From the NCBI GenBank assembly GCA_003290165.1, contig QNQO01000796.1, positions 124,001 to 188,000 of the forward strand: DNA of 64,000 nucleotides, read 5' to 3'. The stretch comes from Berberis thunbergii (lineage: Eukaryota; Streptophyta; Magnoliopsida; Ranunculales; Berberidaceae). This document shows, piece by piece, positions 26,301 through 37,185 of the stretch. The notes beneath the pieces were generated by a model. It was not told the origin of the DNA. It saw only the letters and a list, made by a program, of their open reading frames with translations, and did not search any database. How positions within the stretch are numbered: the stretch's first letter is position 1; each line of letters starts with the position of its first letter. Both the position numbers and the translations under genes were made by a program.

Positions 26301-27617
26301 TCCTTTACACAGCTTCCGCGATGCCATGTAGAAGATGTCAGCGACCTGATTTAGTAAAAACAAGTAATATTAGCCTAATCAACCACAACAAACCTTCAAT
26401 TTGTAGGATCTCCGTTCAACTAAATATACTTGCCGGATTCCATAACAATCTGCTAGCATTTGTGTCAGATACCCTCTTCCGGCTCCAAACTCAACTACTG
26501 CAGGAACTTTATTATCATCTACAGATGATTCATAACAAGGCAACTGCTCCTCATTTCCTGTACTACATACGACCTTGTTCTCCAAAACTCCAAATTCTTC
26601 CATATTCCCAATAATGGATGCTTGTTGCAGAACATGTTTCTCTTGAAAGGGCACCTTTCTGAAATCAAACAGTTAACCACCCATATAATCAATCGGTAAA
26701 TGACCAATATATGTGATAAAGGAATTTGGGAAGAACGTTGCATACCGGTCGACTTCTTTGTTCATCCACATGTTACACGCTTCAGTAATCTTATACGAAT
26801 CTTGAATATTTGAACATAACGAACCATGAATGGACTTGATCTTTTCAATCAATCCAAAAAAATCACCCAAACTCATTGCATACACAGCATTCCTCTTCAT
26901 GTCTGATGTGGTGACATCTGAAGACCCTTTAGTCAAACAATCAAGGGGGTTCTCCGAAATTGGGTATTGTTCTTTTTCTTGCTCCTCTTCATCTGTCCCA
27001 CCATTAATTCCCTTTCTATAGTAAGGTTGCTGACTCAATGTTTGAACTTGTTTAAGCAAGGGGCATTTCTTTAAATGGACTTCTAGTTGTTCCTTTAGTA
27101 CAGAGCTTCCCAAATTAACAGAAACAAAAACCAATTTTAGCCATTAGCAGAAATCACTGACAAAAGGGGTTTTTGCTAATTATAATTTTTTTAGGATAAA
27201 GGCAACAATCTTTACTTAAACTCGGACAAAACCCAATTTTTTATTTTATGTTAGGCTTAAATGCATCCCTTTTTGCTTTTCTCCCACTTTATGTATCAAT
27301 CCAAACAGATCCCAGAGTTCATAATAGAAGAAACTACAGATTAAACCATTAGAGGAAGGTTTGGCTTACTGAGAAGGGTCGAGTGGGCATGGAATCCTCT
27401 GTTCTTCCGACTTGGGGTTGTGATTTCCGCAAAATCTACAGCATTGAAATAAGAAACAAGTGAAATCAAATGTTAAAAAAACCAACTTTGAACGAAATAA
27501 AGAGAGGGAGAGTGGGAAAGTGAGAAAGTGAGAGAGTACAGAGAAATCGTTGAGAGGAGCGTTTGCGCAGAATCGGGTCTTCCTTGGAAGCCAGAACTTG
27601 CAACGTTTTGCTTCCAT
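23359..27617 (-). CDS. TRM13: tRNA:m4X (2'-O-methylcytidine/adenosine-4) methyltransferase TRM13
   Basis: TRM13 2'-O-methylates nucleotide 4 in the acceptor stem of certain tRNAs. Exons on the minus strand: about 27617-27540 (MEAKRCKFWLPRKTRFCANA, start of the CCCH zinc finger); 27434-27372 (FCGNHNPKSEEQRIPCPLDP); about 27107-26745 (second zinc finger, EVHLKKCPLLKQ); about 26660-26395 (SAM-binding VEFGAGRGYLTQMLADCYG); 26219-26162 (ADRSLRQKDSLRLERLRID); 24428-24341 (ETPYLGVGKHLCGPAT); 24187-24035 (LRGLAIATCCHHLCQWKSY); about 23937-23800 (AVTWFTSWAVDAD); and about 23657-23359 (VGRLMWLKEHSLEAQLLKYV, ending AKQCNGL and TAA). All expected blocks are present in order with no stop. The first donor site and the donor after VDAD are uncertain. 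A hAT element lies in an intron and a Copia LTR lies just upstream of the start codon. Confidence 0.9.
24561..25331. mobile_element. hAT-type element in a TRM13 intron
   Basis: The 771-bp insertion has perfect 8-bp target duplications CTTCCAGC (24553-24560 and 25332-25339). Its ends begin CAGTGACAGAGCTAG and, read inward from the right, CAGGCATGGATCTAG. The interior is AT-rich with one GC-rich, CT-biased block on the minus strand near 25000-25250. No transposase is present, so it would depend on a hAT transposase elsewhere. Confidence 0.8.
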
Positions 27618-27723
27618 TTGCCCTCACACGACTTGAAATTGTCGTTAGAAACCTCTATGCGCTCTCAAGTTCACTTCTTTGTGTTTTTCAGTTCGCCCCT
27701 CTATTGGAGAACTCTTTTGTAAA

Positions 27724-28384
27724 TGTTGGAAATATGGTTTTTTAAAATAAAAGAAAATGGTTTTTTTGTATCTAGACGCTTTCTTAAAATTCACATTTTT
27801 CACATATTTTTAATTGCGCTTTCTACACAATGAATCTAGACGGGATTTTATCCATGTATCTAGACGTTTTCTTAAAACCTCGCGTTTTTCACATGTTTTT
27901 AATTGCATTCTCTAAGCAATGTATCTAGTTGTGATTTCGTATTTGAACGAATCTGTATTCTCACTATAAATACAATACAAACTTAGAGTTTAGAAAAAAA
28001 GAAGAGAAAAACAAAAGTTCTTCTTTGCAATCAGAGAGAACAAAAAACATTTTGGTTTTTGCAATTAGTTTTTTCGTTTAGCATTTTAATCAAAGAAGAA
28101 TTTTCTTGTTGTTGATTTATATACAATGCATTGGTGATTCCGAGCAAACAAGAGTTTAAGCGTGAATAGTATTCCGTTCATCAATAGTGCAATTGTTTGA
28201 ACGAGACAGGGAAGATTCTGAGCTGTTTTATCTTGGGGACGGCGGGGCTACTGCATTGCTTGCACATTTTTGCGCAGAGCCACGAAACGTCTTAAAGAGA
28301 GCGACCTAGTCCGCGACTCAATCCAATAACAATTGGTACCTTCATTCCTATCTTTTAATTTAAATTTTTACAGCATTTACAACA
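27724..28384 (+). repeat. Copia 5' LTR (two U3 repeat units)
   Basis: It starts TGTTGGAAATATGG and ends TTTACAACA. About 40-250 bp into the LTR, a unit of roughly 85-90 bp containing GTATCTAGACG, TTTCTTAAAA and CATGTTTTTAATTGC occurs twice. A TATA-like CTATAAATACAAT stretch near 27963-27976 fits the LTR promoter. Confidence 0.8.
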
Positions 28385-30070
28385 ATTTTAATACGCATTC
28401 TTTCTGCCATGATTTTTTGTGTAAGAATGCACACACTTGATCACACATTAGACTTGAGTTAATTGTTAAAGAAGTGAATTGTACATAGTTGGATTAGCAA
28501 TGAACAATTAATATCCCGATCAAATAGGAACAAGCTAACGGCATTGTTTAGCGCAAAGGATCATGCTTTTCGAGTATGTTACCATTATTCGTTTTGGATT
28601 ATGAATGAATTTGAACCTTAAAAATAAAAGAGGAAAAAATTTTAGGATTATTTCCATCATAACGTACTGATAGTTCAATTCATAGTAGCTAGTTGGTGCC
28701 TTACGAATTGCTAGTTGTTTATTCAATGAAATTTAACTTGTGTAGCAGTCTCCTAACAACTAAAGAATTTGGCTGAGCATTTTGCTAGATTATCTATGTA
28801 CTATTGCTAATGACTATCATGTTCACCAATCTATTGAACTAATTGTAAACATCAAGTTAAAAGATGTGAGTTTCCAGTGTCTTAGTGCATTTGTAATGAT
28901 AGAAATCGTATGGAATATGGTATGATTGTTTTTTTGTTTGTAGTTCCATTGAAAAACTTTAGTCTAGACTCTAAACCCATGGGGACTAACTAGAGGAAAT
29001 TGTAGAACACTTCTTTGTAATTTCAAACATTGAAAAAATGTTTTCATCCTTGTGTATGTGGTGCTAAAATCAAGAGAAGCCACACATGAGGATTTATCAT
29101 TAAACTCCAATGGCTTTTTAGAGGTTTTGCTTTCAGCAGTGGCAGCCCACTTGCACCTAAAAGCATACCCAATGAATGTTTTTAGGATTGAAGGGCCACC
29201 TATATCTACATTGAGATATCTTCATATCTTTTTCACTTAGTATTTAATGTTTTACTATTTGGTAGAGGACATGAATTCTTATGGAAATGATGTGTTCTTA
29301 TGATGATGACGTTGATGGATCTAATCATATTTAAAGATGACAATCTAGAACAATTCAAACTATTGCTTGGTTTTGCTGCGAAACTTTTACCATCTAAGTC
29401 TGCAACTAAATTCCCAGAGATTGCTTTTAAACACAAATCTAGCTTGGTGATTACATCAAAGTTTGAAAAGATTCATAAGCTTAATTTAAGGTACGTTTTC
29501 TAATGATATTTTTTTAGTTGATCTTTGAACTCAAAAGAAAATGAGAATAGCGAGGTGAATAGAAGGGGTATTTTATTTGATATTCTCATTGTGTGGGTCC
29601 TTAACAGTTGACTGCACGGTCTGCTTCAGCTAGAAAAAGGACCGTCACTTAATATGCATTCAAAAAGTGCCTAAACCTGTTTATGACAATAGTTAGAGGG
29701 ACCAAAGTTCAAAAGTCTCTTAATGGAAAGCACACGCATATTTTTTAACATAGTATATGCTAAAAATATTTTTGTGGATCTTGATTTTTTTTGTGAGAAG
29801 ATTTTTTGTGTTTCTCAAGGAATTATTCTGAAAAGATAAATTTCATTTTCTTCGAGGAATAGTGGGGGTTATTTCGAGGAATAGTAGGGGTACATCCTCA
29901 AATAGCGTGCCTATGATAAGGATGAAAGAAACTGATAAAGCCACAGAATTTGAGCCTAGGAGAAGTAAATGGAAACGAACTTCTAAAAAATTATGGCCCC
30001 GATTACTATGTATTTTCAGTTGAGGAGGATCTCATTAGCTTTCAAGAAGCCTAATCCTCTATAGATGCTT
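28385..30070. other. Copia internal region without recognisable domains
   Basis: This stretch lies between the 5' LTR and the polymerase fragment. Short open frames at 29052-29240 and 29300-29503 have no family I recognise. It may be decayed element sequence or a later insertion. Confidence 0.35.
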
Positions 30071-30077
30071 TTTTTTT

Positions 30078-30775
30078 TTGGAAGAGGCTATTGATAATGA
30101 AACGTACTCTCTTGAGTCTAATAGAACCTGGCATTTAGTTGACTTGTCACCAGGTTGCAAGACAATAGGATGTAAATGGGTATTTAAGAAGAATTTGAAA
30201 CCCAATGGTAATGTTGAAAAGTTTAAGACTCGTCTTGTAGCCAAAGGGTATAGACAGAGAGAAAATGTTGACTTCTTTGACACATATTCTCCTGTTACCC
30301 GAATTACATTATCAGAAGTTTCCCGCTGTCCTTGAAGGATGTAGCGATGTTGATTGGAACACCCTTTCAGATGACACCAATAGTTGGTGGAGCATTTTCT
30401 TGGAAATCAAATAAACATACCATTTTGGCATAGTCCACGATGGAGTAAGAAATGATAGCACTAGCCACGGCTAGTGAAGAAGCAGGTTGGCTAAGAAACT
30501 TGCTAGCAGAGATCCCTTTATGGGAAAAACCGATTTCCAGTTGTCTTGATCCATTGCGATAGTACCGCGGCTATTGCAAAAACACAGAATCTTTATTATA
30601 ATGGCAAGAGACGACAAATACGTCGTAAACACAGTACAGTTAGAGAGTTTATGTCTACTGGTGCTGTGAGAGTGGATCATGTATGAACTGAAGCGAACTT
30701 GGCTGATCCTTTGACGAAAGGATTAGCTAGAGAGAATGTTTTCAAAACCTCGAAAGGAATGAGACTAATGCCTTA
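30078..30775 (+). pseudogene. Copia reverse transcriptase N-terminus fused to RNase H by deletion
   Basis: The first part (30078-30330) encodes the start of a Copia reverse transcriptase: CKWVFKKNLKPNGNVEKFKT then RLVAKGYRQRENVDFFDTYS. Right after it, near 30336, RNase H sequence begins (CSDVDWNTLSDDT) and continues with frameshifts through ALATASEEAGWLRNLLAEIP to KGMRLMP near 30775. The catalytic YVDD part of the polymerase is missing, so a deletion has joined two distant pol segments. Confidence 0.75.
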
Positions 30776-31323
30776 AATTAATGAGTTATTCATGATAGTA
30801 ACCCAACCTATAGACTGGAGATCCCAAGAAATAGGTTCAATGGGTAATAACAAGTCGTGAATGATATGAAGTGAATCATGCTGACAAAATAGCAATCTCA
30901 TTCCTAGATTAAAGCATGAGTTCCTGAAGCGATAGTAGGATGAGTTAAAAACTCTTAATGAGATCTATACTCTATGTGGAGTGGAGTACCTAGCTATAGG
31001 AGTACTCTTGATAGATTCACCTAAATGATTGTGGACGTTTGGCCGCTTCCTATGGAATTTGTGGGCAAAATTCCTAGAGCCTTCACTATACTGGGATATA
31101 CGTGCATGGCCATAAGGCACGAGCTTTTTAGACTTCACCCTGGTAAGGTTGTGCGTGTAATGTCTGTTAGAGATAGAGTTCAAAACTACGAGTTACTCTA
31201 GTATAATCTAAAGCATGAACACTACGCAAGAGTTCAAGTCGAAAGACACTTTTGTTTATGCACAATCTTATATTTTTTAGATTGCTTGTTGAAAATTTGT
31301 TTTTAAAAATCCAAGTGGGGGAT

Positions 31324-32088
31324 TATTGGAAATATGATTTTTTAAAATAAAAGAAAATGGGTGTGTATCTAGACGCTTTCTTAAAACACACATTTTCCAC
31401 ATGTTTTTAATTGTGCTCTCCACGCAATGAATCTAGACGGGATTTTATCTATGTATCCAGACTCTTTCTTAAAACCCACATTTTCCACATGTTTTTAATT
31501 GCGCTATCCACGCAATGAATCTAGACGGGATTTTATCCATGTATCTAGACGTTTTCTTAAAACCCCACGTTTTCCACATGTTTTTAATTGCATTATCTAA
31601 GCAATGTATCTAGTTGTGATTTCATATTTGAACGAGTCTGTATTCTCACTATAAATACAATACAAACTTAGAGTTTAGAAAAAAGAAGAGAAAAACAAAA
31701 CATTTTGCAAAAACAAGAGTTATTCTTTTGCAATCAGAGAGAACAAAAAACATTTTCGTTTTTTGCAATTAGTTTTTTCGTTTAGCATTTCAATCAAAGA
31801 AGAATTTTCTTGTTGTTGATTTATATACAATGCATTGGTGATTCCGAGCAAACAAGAGTTTAAGGGTGAATAATGTTCCATTCATCAACAGTGCAATTGT
31901 TTGAACGAGACAGAGAAGATTCTGAGCTGTTTTATCATGGGGATGGCGGGGCTACTACACTGTTTGCACATTTTTGGGCAGAGCCGCGAAACGTCTTAAA
32001 GAGAACGACCTAGTCTGCGACTCAACCCAAGAACAATTGGTACATTCGTTCCTATCTTTTAATTTGAAATTTTACAGCATTTACAACA
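31324..32088 (+). repeat. Copia 3' LTR (three U3 repeat units)
   Basis: The counterpart of the 5' LTR starts TATTGGAAATATG and ends TTTACAACA. The U3 unit around GAATCTAGACGGGATTTTAT is present one extra time compared with the 5' LTR, which accounts for most of the 104-bp length difference. Confidence 0.8.
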
Positions 32089-32093
32089 GTAAA

Positions 32094-33240
32094 AGCTTGG
32101 AAATTGTAATATGGGAATGTGTTGGACCCAATTTTTTAATTAATTTTAAAAGTTAAAAAAACTGGTGGAAGTTCACTACGTGGAAAGTTGAAGATTACAT
32201 AAAGGGAGGAGGAAAGGGTGGAGTGGTTGCCAAACCGAAAAAGAGGAAGGCGGGGTAAATAAGAAGAAGAAGAGGGTCAATCGTTGTGGATGAGAGGAGA
32301 AGAATGAAGAGGGAGATAGAGAGGATCGAGATACGATGCCCATTGTTTAATTTGAGCGATGGCTGGTTTCCTCGACAATTAGAATTTCTGATAATTAAAA
32401 TCTGAAAATTAGGTTAAAAATATATACATTTTACTATTCATTAATTAATGTTTGAGATGAATTGATTTTGATTGTAAAAATATAAAATGTGGAAGGCAAA
32501 TGAAAATTTAAAATGTTAAACATAAGGGCAATTCTATAAATTATAAATAATTGAAGGGTTTAAAATAGATTATATTAGGGGCTTAAATTTAATTAATGAA
32601 TGTTTACAGAGGCTGACTTTGATTGAAAATAAAAAAATTAGATGTTAGGATCTTTTTATAATTTATAGATAATTAGAGGACTATAAATAAATTATGTTAG
32701 GATCTTGGATGTAATTAATAAATGTTTAAAGGGCTGAGTTTAAATGTAAATAGCATGAATTTAAGAGTGCGAAATAAATTTTTTTATTGAAATTCTAAAC
32801 ATTCATGGGCCTATGTATAGTTTATAAATAATTACGGGCTTCGAATAAATTATATTAGGGGTTTGAGTATACATAATAATATTTGAGAGGGGCGGGGTTT
32901 TTATTGTAAATAATCTAAATTTGGAGGGTAAAATGGTACCTATAGTTTTTATTTAAATAACAAAAATACCCCTGACTACTATTCACCTACCTATTGATTT
33001 TTCTTGTAAATATGAAAGAATTAGGAGGGCATTTTGGACAATCCGAAAATCGGGTTGAAAACACACAAAAACACTATTCCTAAGCCCAACTCTCATTATA
33101 AAGTTTAGATAAATAGCAAATGAATAAAGAGTAAATTTTCACGCAACTCTTTTATACCCGAATACCGAATTCATTGAAATTTAAAAAACAAACAATAATG
33201 TGATGGAATTTATAATCCAACCACTTTTTCAAAAACTATT
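32094..33240. repeat. AT-rich region with degenerate tandem repeats
   Basis: From about 32540 to 32890 a unit of roughly 110-125 bp recurs with decay. Its core is TTATAAATAATT, then AAATTATATTAGG or AAATTATGTTAGG, then ATTAATGAATGTTTA or ATTAATAAATGTTTA; at least three copies can be seen. The first part (32160-32350) is purine-rich. No gene was found. It would have been the original upstream flank of TRM13 before the Copia insertion. Confidence 0.5.
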
Positions 33241-33249
33241 GATTGATAC

Positions 33250-33490
33250 ACTCAACCGGAGTGTTCACCACTAGGTAACAAGTCACAAGCATTATCATCA
33301 AGAATATTGAAATTGACACAAGGCTTTAAGTCGATCACTTCGTTGCGAAACTCTTCGGCCTTCAAAAACACTCTTCTGAATGCAACCACTCTTTTAATCG
33401 ACACACCAACAATGTTGGGCAGTGGTGCTGCGTACAATATCATCACATTATCTCCAACTCTTACACGAGTGTGTTTGTACATGTACAATA
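33250..33490 (-). pseudogene. GH3 beta-xylosidase-like C-terminal (Fn3-like) fragment, copy 1
   Basis: A frame of about 78 codons reads VGDNVMILYAAPLPNIVGVS, then RVVAFRRVFLKAEEF, then FNILDDNACDLLPSGEHSG. This resembles the fibronectin III-like domain at the C-terminus of plant glycoside hydrolase family 3 enzymes (beta-xylosidase/arabinofuranosidase group), in which GTP-K-L-GF-RV and LLPSG-H blocks recur. No catalytic domain lies nearby. It is a detached fragment, and its relation to the other fragment at 50195-51780 is open. Confidence 0.6.
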
Positions 33491-33499
33491 ACTTGGATT

Positions 33500-34320
33500 A
33501 CTTGAGTATAATTTGATTATTCAACTATAATTGTTGGGCAATCATGTTTACTATCATTTAGAAACCCAATTGTTTTGCATTTTTTGAGTTTCGCTAGATT
33601 GAATGTCATTTAATTTGGTGTTGAATCTATGCTATATTTGAATGTTGTATAGCTCAGTCTGTAACCAAAGAGAGACTTCAAACCATTGTAAAGTTTTAAG
33701 TCCTCCCATGATAGTCTTGTTTGGGTATTGGACGAAGTTGCATGGATGTCATGTGGAGTTTTTCTACGTAGTCCAAGGGGTTCCTTTTTTTTTTTTTTGA
33801 ATCATCATTGTTAATTGCCTCATGATACATCAGACAAATCTTGATTTCTCATTTATGTGATTTGGACCCTTAATTTTATTATCTTAAACATGTGGAGGAT
33901 TAGTCCGATTTTCACATCATAAAGGTATTTTGGTCAATATGAAAAGATCAAATAAGTCATGTGCAATACTTCATAGTCAGGATGGTGTGACCGATGTTGA
34001 TCGTGAGTCTTGTGGAGTACTTCTAATATTGCTAGTACATGATATTATTGAAGGGACTAGCACCAACATGAACAGTTAATGTTTGGGCATCATATGCTAG
34101 TAACTAAATTCTAGGACAGTTGGCTCCCCCATTTCAACTTGTTAGCTTTGAACTCTACCGCCTCAGCTAGCCAACTCTTGGAACATCCTAAACCAGACAA
34201 GTATCGATAAAACATGAGCAAACAAATTATGGCTTTTGAATCAAATTTCAAAATCAACAACCACTATTTTTCTATTTTTTATTACCATTTCAAAAAAATT
34301 CACTCAACACCTTCATATTG
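33500..34320. other. intergenic, nothing recognised
   Basis: AT-rich DNA with homopolymer runs (T run at 33786-33799) and no coding frame, RNA gene or element border that I can support. Confidence 0.4.
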
Positions 34321-34730
34321 CATAAGCACACCTTTTTTTTCTTTAAAATTGGGTCGTTGACTTTATTTATTTATTTATTAATTCATGCCCGAAGGTTAGT
34401 TAACCGAACCAGGCTTGAAGGCTATAATATTGTTGGCACTTCATATCCCCGTCACCTCTATCTTGCATAAAGACTTGCTTTCGTTTTGGTCCATCGCCTC
34501 CACCTTGCATGAAGACTCGCTTTCGCTTCATTTCGCTTCGCTTCGATTTAGTCTATCTAAGCAGCTGCATTCAATATCCGAAGGCTTATCAACGGCGAAG
34601 CAAATGTGATCTTAATAATTGAGCGAAAATTAACAAAATCCTAACTGGTGAGTCTTGAACTCGCGACCTCTCACAAGGAGAGTGGACGTCTGATCAACTA
34701 AGCTACAAGTGGTGGACACATAATCACACC
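34321..34730 (-). mobile_element. tRNA-derived SINE-like element
   Basis: On the minus strand the 5' end near 34718 reads as a tRNA-like head with A box TAGCTTAGTTGATCAG and B box GGTCGCGAGTTCAAGACTC. The 3' end is an A-rich tract, seen as the T run at about 34333-34341. Flanking 12-bp repeats CATAAGCACACC (34321-34332) and CATAATCACACC (34719-34730) differ by one base and fit a target duplication. The body of about 386 bp is long for a SINE and may include a second unit. Confidence 0.6.
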
Positions 34731-35371
34731 AGTGTTCTAAAAATCGGGCGGCTAGCATGTGCCTAGCGCCCAGGAGCCTAGGCGGCACCTAGGCGGTCTT
34801 ATGTTTTGTATTATTACTATAATAATTTACAAAAGTTAAACATAATACCTTATCAATTACATCAAATTTAATGCCAATATACATATGCAAAATTAAAAAA
34901 CATGAAAAATTAACAATCGTGAACAAAATTTATTAAAACTCAAATGACTGAAGTTGGTCATGATGGGTACTTTATATAGATTTGAATTTGTGCACTCTTT
35001 TATTTTTCTTCAAATTGCATGAATAACCTCAGCTATGTTTGATAAAATTAAAAATCTACATTAGTAAAATTGGTACTGGCAGATCCTTTGAGAATTTCAT
35101 TAAGTAATCATCATTTGCTACATTTAGACATATACTGAATAAAAAATAATTTATTTCTAAAAAATAGGAAAGAAAATAAAATAAGAACACAATCAGCCTT
35201 ATTAAAAAATAAAATAAAAATAAATAAAAATCGCCTATACCACGCCCAGATCCGCCTAGACTCGCCCAGACTGCCCAGAACCGCCCAGACAGCCCGCCCG
35301 CCCAGCCATTAATCTGGGCGGTTTTCACCTTTTAGCGCCTAGGCAGCCGCCTAGACCGATTTTTAGAACAT
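34731..35371. mobile_element. hAT-type MITE with GTTCTAAAAATCG ends, copy 1
   Basis: It begins AGTGTTCTAAAAATCGGGCG and, read inward from the right, AATGTTCTAAAAATCGG. The subterminal arms are rich in GCCTAGGCGGC and CCGCCTAG words. The flanking TCACACC (34724-34730 and 35372-35378) fits a 7-8 bp duplication. The centre is AT-rich with no open frame. The second copy is at 41965-42239. Confidence 0.75.
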
Positions 35372-35477
35372 TCACACCTTATCGCTTGCAACGCTAGTAG
35401 TGTAGGAGCTAAGTATGCGGGATGCTGTTACAAATCGACAACCCTAATTTGTCCATTGGGGCTCTATTTAAGGAAAT

Positions 35478-35668
35478 CGGGAATTCTAAATGTCGAGGGA
35501 AAGGGCGAGGAAAACAGCGAGGTAAAAGAGGTGGCGGGGGGTGAGCCGTTCACCCCTCTCGAGATGCGCGCGCGGCACACATCTCGAGGGGAGTGAACGG
35601 TTCACCCCCCGCCACCTCCTTTACCTCGCTGTTTTCCTCGCCCTTTCCCTCGACACATAGCAAAGCTC
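35478..35668. mobile_element. 191-bp Mutator-like foldback MITE, copy 1
   Basis: A perfect 9-bp target duplication TAAGGAAAT (35469-35477 and 35669-35677) bounds a 191-bp element. Its core is a near-perfect GC-rich hairpin with arms 35491-35566 and 35580-35655 (76 bp each, about four mismatches) around a 13-nt loop CGCGCGCGGCACA. Outside the arms lie short distinct ends: CGGGAATTCTAAA at the left and CATAGCAAAGCTC at the right. The 9-bp duplication fits the Mutator superfamily. There is no coding capacity. The right end lies about 155 bp upstream of the ubiquitin-eS31 start codon. Confidence 0.85.
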
Positions 35669-35710
35669 TAAGGAAATAGAGATGCGCGCGTAACATTTCT
35701 CCCCTCCATA

Positions 35711-36294
<584 letters not shown>

Positions 36295-36720
36295 TTTGAG
36301 TGGCTTAGATGGTTTTTCATGATGGATATTTTGTTTTGAGTAATGGGTAGGTTTTAGTTTTCTGAAAGGTTGAAAGTTTGGAACGTGATTACGTTTTTTT
36401 GTTTGTTGGATATGGTCACTCTGTTTTATTTAGTATGTTATAATAGATATGATTTTTGATTAATTAGCTGTTGTTCATTGGTCCATTCTTTTTGTTTGAT
36501 TTTATGGTATTGTTATTTATGATATGATTGATAGGGTTTAGCTTGTTTAGATTGATCGTGTTTAGCTTGTTGAGATTAATCGGTTGAAGACGTGATCTGT
36601 ACTTATTTGTTTCTGGTTTTCTGATTTTAGATTGTTTGCCTGAATGTTTAATAGAAATGTTTGTGGAATTAGGGCAAGCTAGTCGCATCTGATTTAATAG
36701 TGAATAATGAGAGTCAATCA
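36295..36720. other. 3' flank of the ubiquitin-eS31 gene
   Basis: T-rich sequence that probably holds the 3' UTR. AATAAA is not obvious in the first 200 bp. No gene was recognised. Confidence 0.4.
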
Positions 36721-36848
36721 CCTAAGAACATCTCCATTTGGAGTGCCCAAATTGTCAAATTTAGGGGAATATGATGTTTAGGGAAGTAACTACTCTAACT
36801 TACCTGAATTGCCCAAAAAAAAGGGTTTGAAGGCATTTGTCTCATGGA

Positions 36849-37185
36849 CATCATTGATCATGGTGTCTGCCTGTATATGTTGATGTTTTTTATTTATTGA
36901 GTTTTTTTTCCTTCTAAACACGGTACAGATTTGTGTGAGAGATATTGTTAGAGAATCGGGTTAGAAGGGATATGGGGATGAATCTGAAAGGATTTATACA
37001 AGCAGACACCATGTTCAATGATGTTAGCATCCCCATATCTCTTCTAACCTCTACTGCCTGATTCTCTAACAGTATCTCTCTAACCTCTATGTGTTGATGT
37101 TTTTCATTGATTTTTTTTTCTTCTTCTAAACCTCTACTGCCTGTATATGTTGATGTTTTTTATTTATTGGGTTTGTTGAAGGGAT
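36849..37185. repeat. nested inverted and direct repeats (foldback region)
   Basis: An outer inverted pair lies at 36849-36874 and 36999-37024 (CATCATTGATCATGGTGTCT against its near-perfect complement). A second inverted pair lies at 36938-36980 and 37028-37080 (blocks TTAGAGAATCGGGTTAGAAG and CATCCCCATATCTCTTCTAA). A direct repeat around CTGCCTGTATATGTTGATG occurs near 36868 and 37139. This looks like a rearranged MITE, but no target duplication was found. Confidence 0.55.

Larger units (their letters stand above)
27724..32088 (+). mobile_element. Ty1/Copia LTR retrotransposon, internally deleted
   Basis: LTRs at 27724-28384 (661 bp) and 31324-32088 (765 bp) are bounded by a perfect 5-bp target duplication GTAAA (27719-27723 and 32089-32093). 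A purine tract (AAGTGGGGGATTA) precedes the 3' LTR. The internal part keeps only a fragment of reverse transcriptase joined to RNase H. Between 28385 and 30070 I recognise no gag, protease or integrase. The insertion lies 106 bp upstream of the TRM13 start codon, in opposite orientation. Confidence 0.85.

Noticed and set aside
34640..34718. tRNA-like A and B boxes as a possible tRNA gene
   Set aside because: The boxes belong to a SINE-like element with A-tail and flanking duplication; no cloverleaf with paired acceptor stem was seen.
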